NCBI RefSeq assembly: GCF_023073415.1
Contig: NZ_JADPJL010000001.1
Span: forward strand, 1 to 64,000
Origin: Bradyrhizobium sp. 190
GTDB lineage: Bacteria; Pseudomonadota; Alphaproteobacteria; Rhizobiales; Xanthobacteraceae
DNA: 64,000 nucleotides
Direction of reading: 5' to 3'
This document shows, piece by piece, positions 50,698 to 58,530 of the stretch. The notes beneath the pieces were generated by a model. That model ran no database searches, was not told the DNA's origin, and saw only the letters and a list, made by a program, of their open reading frames with translations. Both the position numbers and the translations under genes were made by a program. Numbering within the stretch: the stretch's first letter is position 1; each line of letters opens with the position of its first letter.

Positions 50698-50805
50698 GTC
50701 TGGCGACCGTGCTGCCGTCGTCACGCTTGTGTGACCGGCGCGGTAAGGAATGCGCATCGGACGCGCGGGGTTGTTTGTTTCGGGACCTTCACAAGGAGGA
50801 ATCCG

Positions 50806-51084
50806 ATGGCGAGATACAAGCTTGTGGGCGCGGCGGCTGCGTTGGCCGTGATGACGGCACCCGCCATGGCACAGCAGGTCATGGGCGAACCCGGCTATTG
50901 CGCGTTCTACTATCCAAACGCCAATTGCCAGAACAAGGGCCCGGGCAATCCCTACACCGACCCGCGACGGTTCAACCAAGGTTACTCCCAAGGCTATTCG
51001 CACGACTACGCCCTGCCGGACAGCGGCCAGACGGTCGGCATCGCGAGGAAACGCGCGCACAAATCCGCAACCCGCACGCGGTGA
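50806..51084 (+). CDS. Small exported hypothetical protein
   Basis: A 92-residue protein with a strong AAGGAGG ribosome site before ATG 50806 and a signal peptide (YKLVGAAAALAVMTAPAMAQ). The mature part is Tyr/Pro/Asn-rich with two cysteines (YCAFYYPNANCQNKGPGNPYTDPRRF) and a basic tail. No family is recognised. The frame is open upstream to 50731, but that extension lacks a ribosome site. Confidence 0.75.
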   Translation: MARYKLVGAAAALAVMTAPAMAQQVMGEPGYCAFYYPNANCQNKGPGNPYTDPRRFNQGYSQGYSHDYALPDSGQTVGIARKRAHKSATRTR

Positions 51085-51284
51085 CGGCCCCGAATTCAAC
51101 AAGCCCATGCTCGCATACTTCTGACCGGCGAACCGCGAGCATCCGGTGCGCCGATTTTTTTCGCGGTCGCACCTGGCCGGTTCGATGCTCCCCTGTGGTT
51201 GCCGGCGGAGCCCGCTACCACCGGTTAGCACTTCATTAACCAGACTTCCTAACGTCAATTCCATTTCGGCGCGCTATCGAAGTC

Positions 51285-54080
51285 ATGGGCCGAGGGTTGG
51301 GAGAACTCCGCTTCCGGAAGTTCATTTCTCGGCAGCGACCGCGTCCAATGGCTTCAACCGGCACCAGCTCATTCGGGATTGCGTCCGTCTTTCGCGGCGG
51401 CCCTATCCGCTGGTTGATCCTGGGCGGCACGCTCCTGATCGCCACCATCGCCATCGGCGCGACCATCATGGCCGGCAATTTCCGCGAGCGCGCGCTGCGC
51501 AACAGCGAACGCGAGCTGGAAAACACCGTGCTGCTGCTCGCCCGCCATTTCGACCAGCAGCTCGAAGACTTCCAGGTCGTTCAGAAGGACCTGATCGCGT
51601 TCATGCGCTCCAGCGGGATCGCGACGCCCGAGAACTACAAGCGCCGGATGTCCGGCCATGACATCCATCTGATGCTGAAATCCAAGATCGAGGCGCTGTC
51701 CTACGTCGGCGGCATCAACGTCTTCGACGCCGAGGGCAACCTGATCAACGCATCGGTCGCCTGGCCGGCGCCGCTGGTCAACTCGGCGGACCGCGCCTTC
51801 TTCAGGACCTTCAAGTCCAGTCCGCAATCGCCGGAGATGCTGGTCGAGCCAGTCTACAGCCGCATCACCGGCGTCTGGACCACGGTGATCGCGCGCAAGA
51901 TCACCGGGCCGAAAGGCGAATTCCTCGGCGCAATCGGCCGCGGCATCGAACCCGTCAACTTCGAAAAATTCCTCGCGACAGTAGCGCTCGGACCCGGCGC
52001 CTCTATCGCCATGCACCACAGCGACGGCACGCTGCTGGCCCGTTACCCGCATGTGGCCGAGCTTCTCGGCAAGAACTTCAAGACCGGTCCGGCCGCCCAG
52101 CGGCAGATATTCGAGCAGCCCCGCAGTACCTCGCGCCTCACCAGCCCGATCGACGGCGAGGACCGGCTGATCTCGTCGCGCGCACTCACGAATTTTCCGA
52201 TCGTGATCATCGCTTCGACGACGACATCGGCCGCACTGGCGGACTGGCGCGAGCAGATCGGAATCCTGATCGCGATCACCGGACTTTCCGTGCTGGCGAT
52301 TGCCGCCCTGCTGTTTCTTGTCGTCCGCAAGCTTTCGCAGCAGCACCGCGCGTCCAAGCAGCGGCTGTCGCTGGAAAAGCAGCGTCTCGACACCGCCGTC
52401 AACAACATGACGCAAGGCCTGCTGCTTTTCGATTCGAAGCAGCATCTCATCATCTGCAACAAGCGATATCTCGAGATGTACGGCCTCTCGGCCGACATCG
52501 TGAAGCCGGGCTGCAGCTTCCGCGAGGTGATCGCCCACCGCAAGGATACCGGCTCGTTCGTCGGCGACATCGACCATTACGTCGAGGTGGTGATGCGCGA
52601 CATCTCGCACCGCAACGTCATGGTGATATCGACGCCCGACGGACGTTCGATCCAGATCGTCAACGAGCCGGTGCCGGACGGCGGATGGCTGGCGACCCAT
52701 GAAGACATCACCGAGCGCCGCCGCGCCGAGGAGCGCATCACCCACCTCGCCCATTACGACGCGCTGACCGACCTGCCGAACCGCACGCTGTTCCACGAAC
52801 GGCTCAAGCGCGAACTGTCCCACGCCGCGCCGGACCGGCAACTGGCAGTGCTCTATATCGACATCGACGAATTCAAGAGCGTCAACGATTCGCTCGGCCA
52901 CATGATCGGCGACGAGCTTCTGAAATCGGTCGCCACCAGCCTCGCTGCTTGTGCACGGAAAACCGATTTCGTGGCCCGGCTCGGCGGCGACGAGTTCGCC
53001 ATCGTTCAGACCGGGATCGAGGATACCGACGACGTGATGATGCTCGTCAGCCGCATCTTCCAGGCGATCCGCATCCCCTATCAATGCTTCGGCCATCAGG
53101 TGACCACCGACGCCAGCATCGGAATCGCGCTGGCGCCGCAAGACGGTTCCGATATCGACCAGATTTTGAAGAACGCGGATCTGGCGATGTACGCGGCCAA
53201 GGCCGCCGGTCGCCGCACCTATCGCTTCTTCGAAACGGAAATGGAGGCCGAGGTTCGCGCCCGCCGCAGCCTGGAAATGGACCTGCGCCAGGCGATCGTC
53301 GACGGCGGCTTCGAGGTCTACTACCAGCCCTGCCTCGACCTGCAGACCAACGCGATCACCGGCTGCGAGGCGCTGGTGCGCTGGCGCCATCCGCAGCGCG
53401 GCATGATTTCGCCCGCCGAGTTCATCCCGCTTGCCGAGGACACCGGCCTGATCAACCAGCTCGGCGAGTGGGTGCTGACATCGGCTTGCCAGGAAGCAGT
53501 GAGCTGGCCCGGCAATATCAGGCTCGCGGTCAACGTCTCGCCGGTTCAATTCAGGAGCGGCATGCTGGCGCTGAAGGTGATGGCAGCGCTGGCTGCATCC
53601 GGCCTTGCCGCGAGCCGGCTGGAGCTCGAGATCACCGAAGCCGTTCTCATCCGCGACGACGAGGCGGCGCTCGCCGTTCTGCACGACCTTGGCACCATCG
53701 GCGTCCGCATCGCGCTCGACGATTTCGGGACCGGCTTTTCCTCGCTGAGCTATCTGCAGCGTTTTCCCTTCGACAAGATCAAGATCGACCGCTGCTTCAT
53801 CACAGATATCGCTGAGCCGGAAGGCTCGTCCAGCATCGTGCAGGCGGTGGTGAACATCGCCGCCGATCGCCACATGACGACGACCGCTGAAGGCGTCGAG
53901 ACCGAGCAGCAGCGAGACTTGCTGCGCCAACTCGGCTGTTCGGAGATGCAGGGCTATTTGTTCAGCCCGCCGAAGCCGGCGGCGGAGATCAGGCCGCTGC
54001 TGTCGGCGCACCGGCAAGAGCCCGCGGCGAAAAGCCCGAGCCGCGCCCGCAAGCAAAAACCCGTCGTGCGGACGGCGTGA
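51285..54080 (+). CDS. Membrane-bound GGDEF/EAL cyclic-di-GMP protein
   Basis: A 931-residue signalling protein. A membrane helix (about 43-63) and a second (about 326-347) enclose a periplasmic Cache-like sensor (about 70-320). A PAS-like domain follows (about 365-475), then GGDEF (about 490-645) and EAL (about 665-905). The cyclase site GGDEF is intact at 567-571 with an RxxD inhibitory site at 558-561, and the phosphodiesterase EAL at 695-697, the DDFGTG loop and AEGVET are also intact, so both activities are possible. Which dominates is unknown. ATG 51348 is an alternative start. Confidence 0.93.
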   Translation: MGRGLGELRFRKFISRQRPRPMASTGTSSFGIASVFRGGPIRWLILGGTLLIATIAIGATIMAGNFRERALRNSERELENTVLLLARHFDQQLEDFQVVQKDLIAFMRSSGIATPENYKRRMSGHDIHLMLKSKIEALSYVGGINVFDAEGNLINASVAWPAPLVNSADRAFFRTFKSSPQSPEMLVEPVYSRITGVWTTVIARKITGPKGEFLGAIGRGIEPVNFEKFLATVALGPGASIAMHHSDGTLLARYPHVAELLGKNFKTGPAAQRQIFEQPRSTSRLTSPIDGEDRLISSRALTNFPIVIIASTTTSAALADWREQIGILIAITGLSVLAIAALLFLVVRKLSQQHRASKQRLSLEKQRLDTAVNNMTQGLLLFDSKQHLIICNKRYLEMYGLSADIVKPGCSFREVIAHRKDTGSFVGDIDHYVEVVMRDISHRNVMVISTPDGRSIQIVNEPVPDGGWLATHEDITERRRAEERITHLAHYDALTDLPNRTLFHERLKRELSHAAPDRQLAVLYIDIDEFKSVNDSLGHMIGDELLKSVATSLAACARKTDFVARLGGDEFAIVQTGIEDTDDVMMLVSRIFQAIRIPYQCFGHQVTTDASIGIALAPQDGSDIDQILKNADLAMYAAKAAGRRTYRFFETEMEAEVRARRSLEMDLRQAIVDGGFEVYYQPCLDLQTNAITGCEALVRWRHPQRGMISPAEFIPLAEDTGLINQLGEWVLTSACQEAVSWPGNIRLAVNVSPVQFRSGMLALKVMAALAASGLAASRLELEITEAVLIRDDEAALAVLHDLGTIGVRIALDDFGTGFSSLSYLQRFPFDKIKIDRCFITDIAEPEGSSSIVQAVVNIAADRHMTTTAEGVETEQQRDLLRQLGCSEMQGYLFSPPKPAAEIRPLLSAHRQEPAAKSPSRARKQKPVVRTA

Positions 54081-54150
54081 AGTTCAGCGCCATGAAAGTA
54101 GGCACGCGTCGCGGCCGCTTTGCGAGCTCTCTACACAAACCAGTCTCGAT

Positions 54151-54366
54151 CTAGGAGACAGATTTCTGATCACGATCATCCGAATACTCGACGAACTTCT
54201 TGTATACCCAGCGCCCTCCATGGTTGCGCCGCCATACCATTCCCCAGACGAGCCGACCGGTAATCGATCGCCTCGGAATGATTACCCGCCAGAGATGCCA
54301 GGCATCAGACCACGCCTGCCCCAGATCCGAACGTACGGCAGAATTAACATCGCTGCTGTTAGCCAT
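54151..54366 (-). CDS. Small basic hypothetical protein
   Basis: A 71-residue protein from ATG 54366. It is rich in Trp and Arg (WSDAWHLWRVIIPRRSITGRLVWGMVWRRNHGGRWVYKKFVEY), with no signal peptide or membrane helix. The longer open frame to 54453 runs through a strong hairpin and is unlikely to be translated. The Trp/Arg pattern suggests a real conserved small protein in this group, but no function is known. Confidence 0.62.
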   Translation of the reverse strand: MANSSDVNSAVRSDLGQAWSDAWHLWRVIIPRRSITGRLVWGMVWRRNHGGRWVYKKFVEYSDDRDQKSVS

Positions 54367-54419
54367 CAGTGATCCCTGATATCCGAAGGACGCTGAACCG
54401 GGCGCCGCGGCAACAGGAC

Positions 54420-54451
54420 GGCTGGCAGCGGCAACACAGCCGCTGCCAGCC
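54420..54451 (-). terminator. Hairpin after the DegP-type protease gene
   Basis: GGCTGGCAGCGGC pairs perfectly with GCCGCTGCCAGCC (13 pairs, six-base loop), starting 12 bases past the protease stop in the direction of transcription. No clear T-run follows. Confidence 0.75.
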
Positions 54452-54462
54452 ATTGGAGTTGC

Positions 54463-56013
54463 TTAACCGTTTGCGAGCGGCAAAGCGACGTAACGGGACG
54501 CGTCGCCGGAGCGAAGCCGCATCAGCACGCTACTTTTCTTGTCGGTACGCGCAGCTTCAAGCGCGTCGCCAACGTCACCGGGTTTCGCAACGCTTTTTCC
54601 GGCGACCTCCAGAATAACGTCGCCCTTCTTAAGCCCGCGTTCGGCCGCCGCGCTCTTCGGTTCTACCTTCGCGATAACGACGCCTTCCTTGCTTGCGCCA
54701 TCTGCCTTGCTCGGGGCAAGCTTAAGGCCCAGATGCGGAACGTCGATACCATCGAGTGACCGCTTGGCATCGCCTTCAGTGTTGGCCTTGGCTTGCTGAT
54801 CATTTGGCAGTTGCCCAAGGGTCAGACTGACGACCTTGCTCTGGCCCTTGCGCAGAACGTCAAGCTTGACAGCATTGCCAGGTGCGAATCCGCCGATGAT
54901 GCGGGCGAGTTCACGGGCATCCTTGACCGACTGGCCATTTGCCGCAGTAATGACGTCGCCCGCCTCGATGCCGGCCTTTGCTGCAGGTCCATCCTTCTGC
55001 GGGTCAGCTACCAACGCACCCTGCGCTTGCTTCAAACCCATGCTGTCGGCGATGTCCTGGGTTACCGGCTGAACCTGAACACCGATCCAGCCGCGGCTGA
55101 CGCTTCCGTTGTCCTTCAGTTGAGCGATCACATTCTTCACGGTCATTGCCGGGATCGAAAATGCGATGCCGACGCTGCCGCCGGATGGCGAATAGATCGC
55201 GGTGTTTACGCCGACGACCTCGCCCTGCATATTGAAGGCCGGGCCGCCCGAATTGCCCTTGTTGACGGGCGCGTCGATCTGAATGAAATCGTCGTAAGGG
55301 CCGCTTCCGATGTCACGGCCGTTGGCCGAAACGATACCGGCGGTTACGGTGCCACCCAGGCCAAACGGGTTGCCGACTGCAAGCACCCAATCTCCAATCC
55401 TGGCCTTGCCTGCGGAAAGCTTCGCAAACGAAAAATCTGAACCGCCCTCAACCTTGATCAAGGCCAGGTCTGTCCGCGCATCTGTCCCGATTACTTTCGC
55501 GGTGTAAGTCTTTCCAGTGTCCGTCGTTACCTCGACTTTGTCGGCTCCCTCAACGACATGGTTGTTGGTAACCGCGTATCCATCGGATGAAATGAAGAAA
55601 CCGGAGCCTTGCCCCTTCATGCCATGCCGGCCGTTACGTCCGGGATTTTGATACTCACCATTCGGGCCGCCGAACTGACGGAAGAAGCGCTCCATGGGCG
55701 ACCCGGACTCGTCGGCGTCGTCCTTGTTGCTCGCGTCATTGGCCTTGTCCTTCATTGTGACCTTGACCGAGATCACCGACGGCTTCACCCGCTCCGCCAC
55801 ATCGGCAAAGCCAGGGGGCTGCTGGGTGGCGCCCGATGCGGCGTTAGCAGCCTGGGCATGGGCCGCGCTGCCAAAGATATCGAGTCGATCGGGCGAAGCA
55901 CTGAAGCCATACATTGCGAGCCCGGTCACGACAGATGCCATCAATGCCACTTTTCGTGCCGAGAACAGGGAGCGCTTCCGCTGCCCATGAGAAACAAGGT
56001 TACGTTGGTCCAT
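54463..56013 (-). CDS. DegP/HtrA-type periplasmic serine protease (Do family)
   Basis: A 516-residue protease-chaperone that removes damaged envelope proteins. ATG 56013 has GGAGA seven bases upstream. The N-terminus has a basic stretch and a hydrophobic signal/anchor segment (about 23-40). The trypsin-like triad is His152 (TNNHVVEG), Asp182 (RTDLALIKV) and Ser255 (NKGNSGGPAF), followed by two PDZ domains (about 310-400 and 430-510). The insert RNGRHGMKGQGSGFF precedes the first strand. It is probably induced by envelope stress. Confidence 0.95.
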   Translation of the reverse strand: MDQRNLVSHGQRKRSLFSARKVALMASVVTGLAMYGFSASPDRLDIFGSAAHAQAANAASGATQQPPGFADVAERVKPSVISVKVTMKDKANDASNKDDADESGSPMERFFRQFGGPNGEYQNPGRNGRHGMKGQGSGFFISSDGYAVTNNHVVEGADKVEVTTDTGKTYTAKVIGTDARTDLALIKVEGGSDFSFAKLSAGKARIGDWVLAVGNPFGLGGTVTAGIVSANGRDIGSGPYDDFIQIDAPVNKGNSGGPAFNMQGEVVGVNTAIYSPSGGSVGIAFSIPAMTVKNVIAQLKDNGSVSRGWIGVQVQPVTQDIADSMGLKQAQGALVADPQKDGPAAKAGIEAGDVITAANGQSVKDARELARIIGGFAPGNAVKLDVLRKGQSKVVSLTLGQLPNDQQAKANTEGDAKRSLDGIDVPHLGLKLAPSKADGASKEGVVIAKVEPKSAAAERGLKKGDVILEVAGKSVAKPGDVGDALEAARTDKKSSVLMRLRSGDASRYVALPLANG

Positions 56014-56221
56014 TACAAAATCTCCAGGATGATGATTAAGCGCAAAGCCGCACGCCGCTGTAGATGCGGATTCCCGCATTACACGACGCTGGCGGGGGAA
56101 TTAATGTTTGGAAATGAACTGCCGAAATCGCCTGACGCTTTGGATCGCAAGCCGCTAGCGCGGACGGCGCAGCTGCTTAAAGCGTTTTCGACGGACGTCC
56201 CTTGTTACCACAACGAAGACT

Positions 56222-56341
56222 GTCATGCCCCGCGAAGGCGGGGCATCCAGTACGCCGCGGCCTATCGTTTCTATCATTGCTGTCTCTGGAATACTGGATC
56301 GTCCGCCCCAGTGCGCAATCGCGCACAAGGCGGACGATGAC
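56222..56341. repeat. Dispersed intergenic repeat with nested palindromes
   Basis: It contains ATGCCCCGC pairing with GCGGGGCAT around a four-base loop, CCAGTA at left with TACTGG at right, and CGTCCGCC pairing with GGCGGACG. The text resembles the Bradyrhizobium intergenic repeat that ends in a GCGGACGATGACA-type tail. It lies between a divergent protease promoter and the next repeat. Confidence 0.7.
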
Positions 56342-56414
56342 ACTGAGTATGCCTCCGCAGTCCCGCGACGCGATGCGCCCGAGGTTTGCAAAATGATCGC
56401 CCATGAGAGGGCGC

Positions 56415-56519
56415 AGGGAATGCCGGGTGCCGGCTAGCACCCGCGGTCTCGTGTGCAAGATGCACTTAAGAATGCGCACACGAGCATACAGGTACAGCCG
56501 GAGCAGCCCGGCATTCCCT
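56415..56519. repeat. Long palindromic element, possible structured RNA or REP-type repeat
   Basis: The outer arms AGGGAATGCCGGG (56415-56427) and CCCGGCATTCCCT (56507-56519) match for all 13 bases. The inner arms CTCGTGTGC (56448-56456) and GCACACGAG (56476-56484) match for 9. This nested design suggests a stable branched RNA or a mobile REP-like unit. The sequence beyond, to about 56620, resembles the tail of the same repeat family. Confidence 0.7.
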
Positions 56520-57062
56520 GCACAGTGGTCTTACGGCTTATGCCGCGCTCTCCCCGGAGACGAATTCGTCTTGCCTCCGTCGCCAGCGAATTGACGGCTC
56601 GCATTGCCCGGTCGAGCTTTGCAAACCTCCGCCGGCTTGACACCAGCAACGGGCGCCAGGACCACACGGTTTTGCCGTACGCAGCTTCCTCCGCCAAAAA
56701 ACTTCAAGCAGCCAAGTGCCGGCCGACCGAAGATCTGGCGGAAGCGTTTAAGCGCCGTTCGTCTGCGCGCGATGTTCGCTCACGGAAGCCCGCCCTGCGA
56801 ACACCTCTCGCGCCTGACGCTGCCGCGTCCACCGCAACCCGCCCCAACGTTCGTGACGATGGCCAATGCCCCTCTTCTCGGGACGGGATGGCGGGAGTTG
56901 TAGTGGTGATTTGGGGTGGCGGCGAAGCGGATTATTTTTGCGTACAGGGCTGGACGGGGCAAATCACGTTGAAGTAGTTACGGAAAATCGCGTGGCCGCG
57001 CACGCCCAATAGACCCCGGCTCCGCCCCATCTACGTGCGCGACGAAACTTTTTCGGATCCGG
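56520..57062. other. Gene-free interval after the repeats
   Basis: About 540 bases with no supportable gene. A plus-strand frame spanning 56453-56977 has no ribosome site and its start is inside the palindrome. The first part looks like a continuation of the repeat family. Confidence 0.5.
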
Positions 57063-57965
57063 CTAAAGCCCGAGCGCCAAGCTGACATCGGTCCAACCGA
57101 TAGTCCAAACCCAATAGGTTGAACCAGCGGCTGATGCTCGCATGCGCACCTGACTTGAGACGTCCGTAATTTCCTCAATCTTACAAAGAGCAACTTGGCC
57201 GGCGACTTGCGTGAAGCCCACGTTGGCGTTTCCCGCGGCTACGGCTTGATCGGAGATATCCAATGACGACACCAACAAACCAACGCCGGCGCCGGGGGCA
57301 GACATCGCTACATTCATAATGACCTTCGTTTTGATGCCGGGCGGCGCCGTGACCGCTTGACTGACGGCAGTAGTACCAATTGTGGAGCTGTTGACGTTTT
57401 GGACGGAAACATACCAAAGGAACGTAGAGCCGATCTGACTAAACCTGATCCACTGGCCTGTGCCATCAGTTTTCATTGAACCGATACGGCGCTGTTTGGT
57501 GTAATTTGCCGGCAAAGTCGGCGTCGTCGCGGATAGCGAAACCAGGATGTCGACCACGCCGGTATCGACTCTCTCGATCAAGAAGACATGATACCAGGTG
57601 TTGTTGGCTATAGTGCCACTATCCAATGACCCCGTACCCGATCCAACGGCCCAAGCGCCCGTCGACTTGGAATAGGCGGTCGACAGCTTCATCGACACCG
57701 TCTGGTCGTTGGATGTTGCTATGCCGGCAGCAATTCCAAAATTAGGTGAGCTTCCAGCCGTGGAGAGTGTTAGGCCGCTCAAATAGCCTCTCGGCGCGGA
57801 CTGATTGTTCAAACAGTGCAGAAGCGCGTTGAAATTAGCCATCACCTGCGTAGCGTCGGCATTGGTGCCATTGGCCAGAGTGTTTGGCACCGAACAATTC
57901 TGCGCGTGTGCACCGTGACCGAGAACCAGCAAAAAAGAAAACGCGGCAAGCAAGGGACGGATCAT
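57063..57965 (-). CDS. Exported protein with phage tail-fibre-like domain
   Basis: A 300-residue protein from ATG 57965, with a signal peptide (IRPLLAAFSFLLVLGHGAHAQ) followed by NCSVPNTLANGTNADATQVMANFNALLHCLN. The main part (APRGYLSGLTLSTAGSSPNFGIAAGIATSN, then NNTWYHVFLIERVDTGVVDILVS and NYTKQRRIGSMKTDGTGQW) has the repetitive beta layout of tail-fibre or receptor-binding proteins of alphaproteobacterial prophages, yet no phage genes are nearby. Combining a Sec signal with such a domain is unusual and suggests a domesticated surface or adhesive protein. The domain call is by resemblance. Confidence 0.7.
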   Translation of the reverse strand: MIRPLLAAFSFLLVLGHGAHAQNCSVPNTLANGTNADATQVMANFNALLHCLNNQSAPRGYLSGLTLSTAGSSPNFGIAAGIATSNDQTVSMKLSTAYSKSTGAWAVGSGTGSLDSGTIANNTWYHVFLIERVDTGVVDILVSLSATTPTLPANYTKQRRIGSMKTDGTGQWIRFSQIGSTFLWYVSVQNVNSSTIGTTAVSQAVTAPPGIKTKVIMNVAMSAPGAGVGLLVSSLDISDQAVAAGNANVGFTQVAGQVALCKIEEITDVSSQVRMRASAAGSTYWVWTIGWTDVSLALGL

Positions 57966-58177
57966 TACAAGGCTCCATGCGTTGTCAATTTTAAATTGTA
58001 TGTTCACGTCTAACATTTTTGGATTGATAACGCCAGCAAGCTGTGTAAAAAATATTCCCGCACGTCTCTGTTCGCTTTTTGTGAAACGAGGAGCTGAGCA
58101 AGATCGCACTCACTCACACTTCCTAGAATTGATCGATCGTCGTCCGGACAAGACCAACTCCAAGAAGGAACGAAGCG

Positions 58178-58483
58178 ATGACTGCCCTGTGCAATCCAAA
58201 TGCATTTCTGATCCGGATATCGGCAACCTTCGTCACCGGCGCTCTTGCGGCTGTCATGACATTGACACCGGTATACGCAGCCAACGGCTCCGTGGCCTAC
58301 ACCTATGACGCGCTCGGTCGCGTCACGACGGCCAGTTACGACACCGGCGTCTGCATCATCTACACGTACGATCCTAACGGAAACCGTCTCTCCGAGACCA
58401 TCAACGTCACTGCCGCGGGCGCCACCGGCGTATGGGGCTGCTTCAACTGGAATGCCAGCGGAGGCGCGAAGTGGGGATCGTGA
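58178..58483 (+). CDS. Small secreted YD/RHS-repeat peptide
   Basis: A 101-residue protein preceded by AAGGAAC. The signal peptide (SATFVTGALAAVMTLTPVYAA) is followed by two YD motifs: VAYTYDALGRVTTASYD and IIYTYDPNGNRLSETIN. The C-terminus (GVWGCFNWNASGGAKWGS) is aromatic and short. Only about two RHS repeats are present, compared with dozens in full RHS shells. It lies 47 bases ahead of a giant RHS gene and may be co-transcribed with it. Its role, such as lid, plug, regulator or decoy, is unknown. Confidence 0.78.
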   Translation: MTALCNPNAFLIRISATFVTGALAAVMTLTPVYAANGSVAYTYDALGRVTTASYDTGVCIIYTYDPNGNRLSETINVTAAGATGVWGCFNWNASGGAKWGS

Positions 58484-58530
58484 TCGTGGGAAGTCCGACG
58501 AAACAGTGAATTCCTGCCCAGGGAAACTCC

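Noticed and set aside
49180..51264. A 694-codon minus-strand frame
   Set aside because: Antisense to trpC and moaC, both unmistakable; composition is not protein-like.
51369..54056. An 895-codon minus-strand frame
   Set aside because: Shadow of the GGDEF/EAL gene.
56453..56977. A 174-codon plus-strand frame
   Set aside because: Its start lies within the long palindrome and the sequence reads as repeat DNA.
57063..57965. A prophage around the tail-fibre-like gene
   Set aside because: No integrase, capsid, terminase, tail tube or lysis genes are present on either side.
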